From: DASZUK01 sp963844575
GTDB taxonomy: Bacteria > Actinomycetota > Acidimicrobiia > Acidimicrobiales > RAAP-2
Direction of reading: 5' to 3'
Length of the DNA: 64,000 nt
Assembly (NCBI GenBank): GCA_963844575.1
Contig: CAWJOU010000005.1
Coordinates: forward strand, 2,914,001-2,978,000
This document shows, one piece after another, positions 34,161 to 41,661 of the stretch. How positions within the stretch are numbered: the stretch's first letter is position 1; each line of letters begins with the position of its first letter. A model generated the notes under the pieces. That model was given only the letters and a program-made list of their open reading frames with translations, did not search any database and had not been told where the DNA came from. Both the position numbers and the translations under genes were made by a program.

Positions 34161-35864
34161 ATGTATGACCTCGTCGTTCGCGGCGGCACCGTGATCGACG
34201 GGTCAGGCTCGGTCGGGGTCCGAGCGGACGTGGGGATCCAAGACGGCCGCGTCGTCCGGGTGGGCCGGATCGGCGAGCGCGGGCGCGAGGAGATCGACGC
34301 CGAAGGGCACGTCGTCAGCCCCGGCTTCGTGGACGGGCACACCCACATGGATGCCCAGGTCTTCTGGGACGAGCTGGGCACGTCGTCTTGTTGGCAGGGC
34401 GTGACGACGGTGGTGATGGGCCACTGCGGGTTCACGCTGGCCCCGGCCCGGGCCGACCGGCGTGAGCTGGTGGTCCGGAACCTGGAACGGGCCGAGGACA
34501 TCGCCCCGGTCGCCATGGCCGAGGGGATCACGTGGACCTGGGAGACCTTCCCCGAGTACCTCGACGCGGTCGACCGACTTCCCAAGGGGATCAACTACGC
34601 CGCCAACCTCGGCCACTCGGCGTTGCGCACCTGGGTGATGGGCGAGCGGGCGTTCGAGAGGGAGGCTTCCGACGAGGAGCTCGACGAGATGGCCCGGGTG
34701 CTCCGAGAGGCCCTCGAGGCCGGGGCCATGGGGTTCACGACCACCCGCAACACCTTCCACCAGACCTCCGACGGCCGGCCGGTGGCCTCGCGATTGGCGT
34801 CATGGGACGAGGTCGTCCGGCTGGTCTCCGAGATGGCGGACGCCGGGGCCGGCATCTTCCAGATCACCGGCGAGCGGGCGGCCCACTCCCCCGACCCCGA
34901 GGTCCGGGCGGAGTACTACGACCGGCTGGGAGCCCTGGCCGTGGCGACCGGGGTGCCCTTCACCTTCGGGGTCCCGGCGTCGCCCACAGGGCTCGAGGCG
35001 CTCGACTTCATCGACACCGCCGTGGCCGAGGGGGCCCGGATCTTCGGCATGGCCCACAGCCGGGGGGTCGCCTCGGTCCTGTCGTTCGAGACCCAGCTTC
35101 CCTTCGACCGGTTGGCCGCCTGGAAGGAGCTCCGCACGCTGCCCCTCGAAGAGCAGGCCCGGCGGCTCCGGGACCCGGCCACGCGGGGCCCGCTGCTCGA
35201 GGCGGCCAAGCACGGGGACTACGGGAGCGAGCTGGTCGGGGCGGAGGTCCGGCCGCCGGAGTACGACAACATGTTCGTGATGGACCGGCCGATGCCGCCG
35301 TACTCGACGGTGGCGGCACTGGCGGAAGCGGCCGGAGTCCATCCGGCGGAGCGGCTGATCGACCTAGCCCTCGAACGGGACCTGAAGGTGTTCTTCATCC
35401 AGCCGATATTTCGCTTCACCGACGAGAACACCGTCCGGGTGATGAAGCACCCCCGAACGGTCATGACCTTCTCCGACTCCGGCGCCCACGTGAGCCAGGT
35501 CGCCGACTCGTCGATCCAGACCCACCTGTTGAGCTACTGGGTCCGGGAGCGTCAGGCCTTCACCTTGGAAGAAGCCGTCCGGATGGTCACCTACGACCCG
35601 GCCACGGCCTGGGGCTTCTACGACCGGGGATTGATCCGCGAGGGCTTCGTCGCCGACCTCAACGTGTTCGACCCGGCCACCCTCGCGCCGGAGATGCCCG
35701 AGCTCGTCTACGACCTCCCCGGCGGGGCCCGACGGCTGACGCAGCGGGCCCGGGGCTACCGGGCAACCGTGGTCGGCGGGACCATCACGCTGCGGGACGG
35801 GGAGCACACCGGCGCCCGGCCCGGACGGCTCCTCAGGAGAAGTGCGTCCGCGGCCGCTCGATAG
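34161..35864 (+). CDS. N-acyl-D-amino-acid deacylase (D-aminoacylase) family
   Basis: The 567-residue protein (ATG at 34161 after GGGAGG) has MYDLVVRGGTVIDGSGSVGV, GFVDGHTHMDAQVFWDELG (H-x-H metal pair), GVTTVVMGHCGFTLAP (Cys ligand) and VMTFSDSGAHVSQVADSSI (metal Asp). This is the subtype III amidohydrolase series of D-aminoacylases. Such enzymes release D-amino acids from N-acyl or N-carbamoyl forms, although many annotated members have other amide substrates. The paralogue at 46339-48012 has the same motifs. The 3' end overlaps the convergent DUF427 gene by 32 bases. Confidence 0.88.
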   Translation: MYDLVVRGGTVIDGSGSVGVRADVGIQDGRVVRVGRIGERGREEIDAEGHVVSPGFVDGHTHMDAQVFWDELGTSSCWQGVTTVVMGHCGFTLAPARADRRELVVRNLERAEDIAPVAMAEGITWTWETFPEYLDAVDRLPKGINYAANLGHSALRTWVMGERAFEREASDEELDEMARVLREALEAGAMGFTTTRNTFHQTSDGRPVASRLASWDEVVRLVSEMADAGAGIFQITGERAAHSPDPEVRAEYYDRLGALAVATGVPFTFGVPASPTGLEALDFIDTAVAEGARIFGMAHSRGVASVLSFETQLPFDRLAAWKELRTLPLEEQARRLRDPATRGPLLEAAKHGDYGSELVGAEVRPPEYDNMFVMDRPMPPYSTVAALAEAAGVHPAERLIDLALERDLKVFFIQPIFRFTDENTVRVMKHPRTVMTFSDSGAHVSQVADSSIQTHLLSYWVRERQAFTLEEAVRMVTYDPATAWGFYDRGLIREGFVADLNVFDPATLAPEMPELVYDLPGGARRLTQRARGYRATVVGGTITLRDGEHTGARPGRLLRRSASAAAR

Positions 35865-36606
35865 GGGCGCCGTCGATGAACGTGTCGACTTTCTCGTTGT
35901 AGAACGCGACGAGGCCGGCGATCGGCAGGACCTGGGCGGTCGGAAAGTCGTAGGCCCACGCGATGTCCGGGTGCGTCCGGCCGCCGATCGCCGCCGACCA
36001 GTAGCCGGTCGTCCGCCCCTTGTACGGGCAGTCGGTCACGGTGTCGGACGGGACGAGGTGCTCGAAGCGGACGGCCGGTCGCGGCAGGTAGTACCGGGTC
36101 GGCAAACCGGTCTCGAAGACCATGACCGGCGCCGACGACTCGGCGAGGACGACGCCATGGATCTCGACACGGACGGTCCTCGTCGACCGGACCGCGTCGA
36201 CCCGGCTGTACGGGTTGCGCGGGTGGACGAAGACCTCGTCGTCCTCCTCGAACCACGCGTCCATGGCCGCCCAGTCGAAACGGACCATCCCGGCGAGGCC
36301 GCCGGGCGCGTCGTCGGCGAACACCAGCGCGGCGTTCGGCCGGACCGCGTCGTCGGCCCGCAGCCCGAAACCTCTCGCCGGGCCCCGCGGCGTCTGCTCG
36401 TCGCGCTGCTCATCGACGAGGGCATCCCCGTCGACGTCGCCGAGCGGGACGTAGTACTGCGGGAACGCCGGCCATTCCCAGACGTAGACCGCCCGCGTCG
36501 TGTCGACGACGACCCGACCGCCGGCGACCGCCCGGACCCGCCGCGGCACCGGTTCGACGTGGTCCGGGGCGATGGCCTGCGGGTAGTCGCGATCCGGCAT
36601 CTCCAC
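35833..36606 (-). CDS. DUF427 (NTP_transf_9-like) duplicated-domain protein
   Basis: The 257-residue protein comprises two DUF427 beta-barrel halves. The first (residues about 20-130) has GGRVVVDTTRAVYVWEWPAF and YYVPLGDVD; the second (about 140-250) has VEIHGVVLAESSAPVMVFET, TRYYLPRPAVRFEHLVPSDT and DCPYKGRTTGYWS. The CPYKG-[RTW] motif is diagnostic of DUF427. Function is unknown; it occurs widely in actinobacteria and proteobacteria. Starts at 36606 or 36600 are both possible (MEMPDRD). It separates the two parts of the Mec/CysO/CysM module. Confidence 0.88.
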   Translation of the reverse strand: MEMPDRDYPQAIAPDHVEPVPRRVRAVAGGRVVVDTTRAVYVWEWPAFPQYYVPLGDVDGDALVDEQRDEQTPRGPARGFGLRADDAVRPNAALVFADDAPGGLAGMVRFDWAAMDAWFEEDDEVFVHPRNPYSRVDAVRSTRTVRVEIHGVVLAESSAPVMVFETGLPTRYYLPRPAVRFEHLVPSDTVTDCPYKGRTTGYWSAAIGGRTHPDIAWAYDFPTAQVLPIAGLVAFYNEKVDTFIDGAPIERPRTHFS

Positions 36607-36719
36607 CTCCGTCGGTCCGGGCGACCTGGGCCGCCCGCGGCCAACCTACCGGGACGCCGGACAGGGCGCCGTCAGCCGGCTCTGGTGTCAGCCGGTGTTG
36701 GCGTCAATCGGCTTTGGCG

Positions 36720-37142
36720 TCAGCCGGCCTTGAGGGTGTGGGTGACGACGACGACCGACTCCTCTTCGATCCGGCCGTCGACGATCCGGTAGCTCCGGAC
36801 GACCGGGTGGGTGTCGCGGAGGGAGACGAGGACGTAGTGCCACGTCGGGTCCGGCGCCTGGTCGACGTCGGTCGGCGACGGGTACGCGTCGGTATGCGTG
36901 TGCGAGTGGAAGACGCCGATGATCGACAGGTCGTGCCGCTCGGCGTCCCGGTCGACCCGGAGCATGTCCTTCGAGTCGACGACGTACAGCTTCGCCGACT
37001 TGGCCGCGTTCGTCGTCGGGTAACAGGTGCGGACCTCGTCGGTCGCCGGGTCGCCGGCGAGCAGCCCGCAGGCTTCGTCCGGCAGGCCACTGATGCAGTG
37101 CCCGACCATCTGTAGGTGGATCTCGTTCGGTAGCCGCAACAT
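36720..37142 (-). CDS. mec: Mec-type JAMM metalloprotease (CysO-cysteine peptidase)
   Basis: ATG 37142 gives 140 residues starting MLRLPNEIHLQMVGHCISGL. The JAMM zinc site is complete: Glu23 in PDEACG, His79-x-His81 in FHSHTHTDAYPSPTD with Ser89 and Asp92. The HSHTxTxAYPSxTD string is characteristic of M. tuberculosis Mec+ (Rv1334), which releases cysteine from the CysO-cysteine adduct. A TACGAT box about 10 bases before the start and the lack of an SD suggest a leaderless transcript. In mycobacteria mec is adjacent to cysO; here three unrelated genes intervene. Confidence 0.88.
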   Translation of the reverse strand: MLRLPNEIHLQMVGHCISGLPDEACGLLAGDPATDEVRTCYPTTNAAKSAKLYVVDSKDMLRVDRDAERHDLSIIGVFHSHTHTDAYPSPTDVDQAPDPTWHYVLVSLRDTHPVVRSYRIVDGRIEEESVVVVTHTLKAG

Positions 37143-37260
37143 CGTCACATAATCGTAATAGCGGTCCCCGAATATCGAGCGGATGGTGACCACGATTGCG
37201 CCGACCGCGCCAGCCATCGACGACGTCGAACCGCGGGGTCGGCAGTAACCTCGGTCGTCT

Positions 37261-37794
37261 ATGGCGCGGGCGAAGAAGACGGTGGCCAAGCGGGCGGCGG
37301 CCCGGGAGGCGGCCGGCACCGCCGGGGACCGGACGGTGGCCTCGAACCGCCGCGCCCGCCACGACTACGACATCTTGGACACCTTCGAGGCCGGCATCGT
37401 CCTCCAGGGCAGCGAGGTCAAGTCCCTCCGGGAGGGCAAGGCACAGCTCTCGGACGCCTACGCCCGGGTCTCCGACGGCGAGCTCTGGCTCTTCGGGGTC
37501 CACATCCCCCCGTGGCACTTCGCCACCGGGTTCGGGTCCCACGACCCGGACCGCCGGCGCAAGCTCCTGGTCCACCGCAAGGAGATCGACGAGCTCATGG
37601 GCCAGACCCAACAGCAGGCCCTAACCCTGGTCCCCTTGTCGCTGTACTTCCGGGACGGCAAGGCCAAGGTCGAGATGGCCCTGGCCAAGGGACGCAAGCT
37701 CCACGACAAGCGCCAGGCCATCCTCTCCCGGCTGGCCGACCGGGAAGCCTCCAGGGCCGCCCGGGACGCCCAGAAGTACCGGACCATGAGCTGA
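37261..37794 (+). CDS. smpB: SsrA-binding protein SmpB
   Basis: The 177-residue protein has a basic N-terminal extension (MARAKKTVAKRAAAREAAG) and then the SmpB OB-fold: NRRARHDYDILDTFEAGIVL, GSEVKSLREGKAQLSDAYAR and RKLLVHRKEIDELMG. The C-terminal KGRKLHDKRQAILSRLADRE tail, which enters the ribosomal mRNA channel, follows. It works with tmRNA to rescue stalled ribosomes. The tmRNA gene follows 62 bases downstream on the same strand, so the two are probably expressed together. Confidence 0.95.
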   Translation: MARAKKTVAKRAAAREAAGTAGDRTVASNRRARHDYDILDTFEAGIVLQGSEVKSLREGKAQLSDAYARVSDGELWLFGVHIPPWHFATGFGSHDPDRRRKLLVHRKEIDELMGQTQQQALTLVPLSLYFRDGKAKVEMALAKGRKLHDKRQAILSRLADREASRAARDAQKYRTMS

Positions 37795-37856
37795 GCGGGA
37801 TCCCGGTACGCTGGGGGGACCGCCCAGCCAGGGCGGGTAGCAACGGCAGTCCCCGA

Positions 37857-38204
37857 GGGGGTGAAGGGTTTCGACTTTGGTCGTCGAGGTGAGAGAAGCG
37901 AGCCGTGGTCTCCGGAGCCACGTTAAAGAGCCGGAACCAAAAATAAACGCCGAGCCTCAGCTCGCGCTCGCTGCCTAAACAGTAGCGACGTCCGTCCAGC
38001 CTCAGCCCTACGGGTTGGTAAGCGGGCGTCATCAAGTAGGGCTTACTCGCCGGTCGTTCTGACAGACCGTCGAGGAAACTTCGTCAGATACGGGGCGGCG
38101 CAGCCGCCGGCAGCAGTGCCGCCCCCGACAATCCTCTGCCGGCTGCGCTCGGAGAAGGCTCACTGAGGTGCCGAAGGACGCGGGTTCGATTCCCGCCACC
38201 TCCA
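37857..38204 (+). ncRNA. ssrA: tmRNA (ssrA), trans-translation RNA
   Basis: The one-piece tmRNA is about 348 nt. The 5' acceptor GGGGGTG (37857-37863) pairs with CACCTCC (38197-38203, one G-U) before discriminator A 38204; CCA is not encoded. GAAGGGTTTCGACTTTGG is the conserved 5' region and GCGGGTTCGATTCCCGC the T-arm. The tag frame ends at TAA 37976-37978 and reads back as INAEPQLALAA, with the usual ALAA degron. The exact resume codon, at 37940-37948, is not certain. Pseudoknot regions lie between the tag and 38160. Confidence 0.95.
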
Positions 38205-38290
38205 AGAGGGAGTGTCTCGCGACCCGAGAATCGGGTGCGGGATGCCCCTTGTTGGAGGTGGCGGGGACACTTGGAAACAAGGTCCCCGCC
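38192..38290 (+). other. Inverted copy of the tmRNA 3' end and competing hairpins
   Basis: CCCGCCACCTCCAA at the tmRNA 3' end (38192-38205) has an exact reverse complement at 38252-38265. The second arm overlaps GGCGGGGAC (38260-38268), which can instead pair with GTCCCCGCC (38282-38290) around CTTG-GAAA-CAAG. The two pairings exclude each other. A small ACCCGA-GAA-TCGGGT hairpin (38222-38236) lies between. This could be a processing or attenuation structure for the tmRNA precursor, or the scar of an integration or inversion at the tmRNA gene. Confidence 0.65.
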
Positions 38291-38301
38291 CCCCGGGACC
38301 C

Positions 38302-38337
38302 GAAAGAGCGGCGTGACGATGGTCACGCCGCTCTTTC
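38302..38337 (+). terminator. Rho-independent terminator after ssrA
   Basis: GAAAGAGCGGCGTGAC (38302-38317) pairs perfectly with 38322-38337 around GATG and is followed by ATTATTCATT. It can serve the tmRNA transcript and, from the other side, the toxin-antitoxin transcript. Confidence 0.85.
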
Positions 38338-38404
38338 ATTATTCATTGCCAGGGACGACTGGGCTCGCTCTCGGGCGCTCCCGCATCGGGCCGGCCTCTG
38401 GCTC

Positions 38405-38839
38405 TCAGCCGACGGCGGCGACCTGGTCGAGAAACGTGGCCGACAATGGGTTCAGGTGAACAAGACCGTCGACCTGCCCAAAGGAGCGGTCCGCCGAGGC
38501 CAGCGCCCACCCCCTCCGGCGAGCCGTCGCCGCGAGCACGGCATCGAAGGGCCCCAGACTCTCGGAGCCGCCGAACAGGTCGAGGCCTTCGAGGAGATCC
38601 TCTTGCTCTGGTTGGACAAGGACCGAAAGCCCCACCGCGTACTCCGTTGCCCGAGCTGCAGCATCAGCACGCGATCGGCGTCGAGCCCGGACATGGGCGA
38701 ACTCCTGGATGACCTCGACCGTCGTCGTCGCCCGCACTTGGCCGTCGCGAACGGACTCGATCAGTGCGCGGGTCGGAACACGGAGCGGGTGGTCGGTGCC
38801 GACCGCGTACACCAAGATCGTCGTGTCGAGGACGATCAC
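38405..38839 (-). CDS. PIN-domain ribonuclease toxin (VapC-like)
   Basis: The 144-residue protein has the PIN acidic set: Asp5 in MIVLDTTILVYA, Glu46 in EVIQEFAHV, Asp99 in GPFDAVLAATA and Asp117 in ASADRSF. VapC toxins cleave tRNA or rRNA in a Mg2+-dependent way and are blocked by the partner antitoxin. Its start overlaps the antitoxin stop by four bases (ATGA), the usual antitoxin-first operon. It lies immediately beyond the tmRNA terminator, a common landing place for mobile DNA. Confidence 0.87.
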   Translation of the reverse strand: MIVLDTTILVYAVGTDHPLRVPTRALIESVRDGQVRATTTVEVIQEFAHVRARRRSRADAAARATEYAVGLSVLVQPEQEDLLEGLDLFGGSESLGPFDAVLAATARRRGWALASADRSFGQVDGLVHLNPLSATFLDQVAAVG

Positions 38840-39087
38840 GCCAGACGACCCCGGATCTCCTCCAACTCTTCGCGAAGCCCCTCGGGGCCCGGCACGTCCA
38901 TCGAGTCAGCGGCCAACACGGCTTGCAACGCCGCCCGACGTTCGCCCTCGTCGCCCGGGAAGCGCTCGTCGATCGCCTCCCGTACCAACACCGCGACCGG
39001 CACGCCCCGCCGACCCGCCTCGCGTTCGAGCCGCGACCAGCGACTGTCGTCGATCAGGACCTGCAAGCGTCGATCGAGCATGCTCAT
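38836..39087 (-). CDS. Ribbon-helix-helix-type antitoxin (VapB-like)
   Basis: The 83-residue protein begins MSMLDRRLQVLIDDSRWSRL, a short N-terminal beta strand followed by two helices (REAGRRGVPVAVLVREAIDE), as in CopG/RHH antitoxins that bind operator DNA as dimers. The acidic C-terminal tail (GLREELEEIRGRLA) would wrap the toxin. An AT-rich TAATAT element sits just ahead of the ATG, so the transcript may be leaderless and autoregulated. Confidence 0.82.
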   Translation of the reverse strand: MSMLDRRLQVLIDDSRWSRLEREAGRRGVPVAVLVREAIDERFPGDEGERRAALQAVLAADSMDVPGPEGLREELEEIRGRLA

Positions 39088-39141
39088 ATATTAGCAGGTG
39101 CCCGAGGCGACGTTCTCCTGGAGGTCTGCCCGAGCGTCCTC

Positions 39142-40074
39142 CTAGAGGTAGGCGCCGAAGTGGCTGGCCGCCATCTGGTCCAACGCGTCGGTGAGCATGT
39201 CGAGCGTGTCGCCCGGAGTCGGGATCAGCAGGCGGTTCAGGCCGAGCTCGCGGTAGCTCTCAAGCAGCTCGGGCCCGGGGAGCCGACGGACGAACTCGTC
39301 GATCGCCGCGCCGGCCTCCATGGTGGCCGGCGGCTGCACGAGGTCGATGGTGAGCTTGGCCGGATCGCGTCCCGCGTCTTCCCACCGGTGTCGGAGGTCG
39401 GCCATGGCGGAGGGGAGCGCATCACCGACGTGGTCGCGCACCGGCGACCACCCGTCGCAGAACTCGACGATGTGCCGGAACGTCCGCTCGCTCGGCGCCG
39501 CGCCGAGGCGGATCGGCGGGCGCGGCGTCTGGACGGGCTTCGGCCACGACCAGCTCTCGGTGAACTTGACGAACTCGCCGTCGAACCCCGCCGTCGGTTC
39601 GGACCACAACGCCTCCATCGCCAGCAACTTCTCCCGCAACACCTCCCGTCGCTGGTCGTAGTCGACACCGTTGTTCTCCGTCTCGAGGGGGTTCCAGCCA
39701 TAGCCCAGGTCGAGCTCGAGGCGGCCGCCCGAAATGCGGTCGAGGGTGGCGATCTGCTTGGCGAGGATGATGGGGTTGTACTCGGCGGGGAGCGCGATGC
39801 ACGTGCCGAGCCGCAGCCGCTTCGTCACCGCGGCGGCGGCGGCCAGCGTCGTGTAGGGGTCAGCCATCCGGCGGTAGAAGTCGGGCACGGCCCCCTCCTC
39901 GCCCCACTTCCGCTCGCGGTACTTCCCCTTCGTGTACCGGTGGGTGGTATCGACTGGGAGGTGCGTGTGCTCCCCCATCCAGAGCGACTCAATCCCCCGC
40001 GCTTCGAGCTCTGGTGCAACTTCGAGCACCGACGGCGTGAGGTCGTTGAACTGGACGACGATTCCGATGCGCAC
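39142..40074 (-). CDS. Luciferase-like (LLM) F420-dependent oxidoreductase
   Basis: GTG 40074 with GGGAGGTGCC upstream gives 310 residues. VRIGIVVQFNDLTPSVLEVA, ESLWMGEHTHLPVD, RLRLGTCIALPAEYNPIILA and KQIATLDRISGGRLELDLGYGW follow the bacterial luciferase/F420-dependent TIM-barrel pattern. Enzymes of the group oxidise alcohols or aldehydes or act as monooxygenases with F420 or FMN. It is divergent from a substrate-binding-protein gene. An AT-rich stretch with CAATCGATTG (40161-40170) lies between the two. Confidence 0.85.
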   Translation of the reverse strand: MRIGIVVQFNDLTPSVLEVAPELEARGIESLWMGEHTHLPVDTTHRYTKGKYRERKWGEEGAVPDFYRRMADPYTTLAAAAAVTKRLRLGTCIALPAEYNPIILAKQIATLDRISGGRLELDLGYGWNPLETENNGVDYDQRREVLREKLLAMEALWSEPTAGFDGEFVKFTESWSWPKPVQTPRPPIRLGAAPSERTFRHIVEFCDGWSPVRDHVGDALPSAMADLRHRWEDAGRDPAKLTIDLVQPPATMEAGAAIDEFVRRLPGPELLESYRELGLNRLLIPTPGDTLDMLTDALDQMAASHFGAYL

Positions 40075-40257
40075 GTGGCACCTCCCCTCCCCCGGCGTCG
40101 GCTCTCCCGACACCGGGCCTCCCCCTGGCTGATGTGACGCCGCGACGTTATCGGCTCAGTCAATCGATTGCTCGATAGCCAGGGCGGTGCCACACTGAGC
40201 GACAGTCGGCCGTTCGGTGGTGATGGGGGCCGGCCCGGAGGGGAGGTCGCGGTCGAG

Positions 40258-41490
40258 ATGAGCCGAGAGACGGTCCGCATCGGGGTCACGTGGTCCAACT
40301 CGGGGTGGTGTTGGTTGGACAGCCGCCTGCTGTACACCGCGCTGCAGGTGTGGGTGCGCCAGACGAACGATGCCGGCGGCATCGTCGTGCCCGAGGATGG
40401 GCGGCGCGTGCCCGTCGAGCTCCTCATGCGCGACGACCGCAGCGACCCCGAGACCGCGGTCGCCGCAGTCGAAGAGCTCATCGAGCTCGGCGTCGACGTC
40501 TTCTGCTCGAGTGGCTCGGCCGAGATCCAGACGGAGGTCGTGCGCGTCACCGAGGCCGCCGGCGTGCTCAACCTGAACGTCGGCGCACCTGACTCCGCCC
40601 TCTTCGACGGGTCTCGGTTCCATCTGCAGTGTGGTTCGTCGGTCCACACGTACATGGCGTCGCGACCACCGTTCTGGAAGCGTCACGGGCTTCTCCGACT
40701 CGCCCAGATCCACGCCGAGCTCCCGGGCTGGACCGCCACGCACGGGCCGATGCGCGACTACGTCGCCGCGGCGGGCGGCTTCGACGTCGTGCTCTACGAG
40801 TCCGTCCCGCGTCAGCAGCAGTGGACGACGGCGTACGGGCCGTACCCGGCCGACTTCGACGCGTGGGACGACCTCGTCGATCGCCTCGTGCGAGCCCAGC
40901 CCGACGTCGTCGTGCTCGGCCTCCCGGCGCCGGCCGAGTACCAGATCGTGCGGGCCATGCGACGCCGTAGCGTGTGGTTCCGGTACCTCGAGATGCTCTA
41001 CGGCCAGTTCATGGGGCGCGTCGGGCTCGGGCCCGAAGATCTCTTGTACCAGTTCCACCCGGGCTGGACGCCGGACGTCGACCCGGCGACCATCAACGTC
41101 GGCGGCACCCCCGCCGATCTCGCCGCCGCCACCGAGCGCTACTTCCCGGGCGTCGAAGGCAATCCGGTGCCACGGAGCTACGTCGGCCTCGCCGTATGGG
41201 CTCACCTCGTCGCCAACGCCGGCTCACTGGAGCCCGAGCGCGTCATGGCCCAGGCCCACGCCGAGTCCGGTTCGCTCGTGACCATGGAGGGACGCCTCAC
41301 CTGGGCCCCCAACGGCGACACGATCCCGCCCGAGCACTCCTGGGCCGGCATCCACCAGATCCGACGCCACCCCTGGACGGCCGAGCTCCAGTCAGTGCTC
41401 GTCCATCCCGCCGACCACGCCGAGGCCGAGCCCGTGTTCACCGACCTCCCCTACGAGCGCCGTCCGCCCCCGTGGTCGGGGGTGTGGTGA
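40258..41490 (+). CDS. Type I periplasmic-binding-fold protein (amide/BCAA-like) without signal peptide
   Basis: The 410-residue protein begins MSRETVRIGVTWSNSGWCWL, going straight into the first strand of the Leu/Ile/Val or AmiC-type binding fold. VELLMRDDRSDPETAVAAVE, VLNLNVGAPDSALFDGSRFH and VVVLGLPAPAEYQIVRAMRR follow in the usual order. No signal peptide or lipobox is visible at this start or in the short upstream extension, so the protein may be a cytoplasmic ligand sensor (AmiC/UrtA-like). Alternatively the exported start has been lost. The LivHMGF importer at 58.9-62.4 kb has no adjacent binding protein and could be related. Confidence 0.75.
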   Translation: MSRETVRIGVTWSNSGWCWLDSRLLYTALQVWVRQTNDAGGIVVPEDGRRVPVELLMRDDRSDPETAVAAVEELIELGVDVFCSSGSAEIQTEVVRVTEAAGVLNLNVGAPDSALFDGSRFHLQCGSSVHTYMASRPPFWKRHGLLRLAQIHAELPGWTATHGPMRDYVAAAGGFDVVLYESVPRQQQWTTAYGPYPADFDAWDDLVDRLVRAQPDVVVLGLPAPAEYQIVRAMRRRSVWFRYLEMLYGQFMGRVGLGPEDLLYQFHPGWTPDVDPATINVGGTPADLAAATERYFPGVEGNPVPRSYVGLAVWAHLVANAGSLEPERVMAQAHAESGSLVTMEGRLTWAPNGDTIPPEHSWAGIHQIRRHPWTAELQSVLVHPADHAEAEPVFTDLPYERRPPPWSGVW

Positions 41491-41601
41491 GGTCGCCGAT
41501 CATTCGCGCGTCCGGCCGCCGATCGAGCGAATCGCTACCGGCGGGAACCCGTCGAGCACTACAGTGCGATGGCCGTTGACGACAGTGAGGGTATCTTTTC
41601 C

Positions 41602-41640
41602 GTTCGACGAATCATCGACCACTGACGATGTCCGTCGAAC
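41602..41640 (+). promoter_or_regulatory. Stem-loop in the leader of the luciferase-like gene
   Basis: GTTCGACG (41602-41609) pairs with CGTCGAAC (41633-41640), and CATCG (41613-41617) with CGATG (41626-41630), forming an extended interrupted hairpin. It ends 21 bases before the ATG, just upstream of the AAAGAGGAG ribosome binding site. It may terminate the upstream transcript or regulate this gene's translation. Confidence 0.5.
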
Positions 41641-41661
41641 TTCTATTGGAAAGAGGAGTTC

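Noticed and set aside
38032..38280. 82-codon minus-strand frame over the tmRNA 3' half
   Set aside because: It contains the IEPAS/FGTSVSLLRAQPA-type text often mis-annotated over tmRNA and tRNA genes; the RNA explains the sequence.
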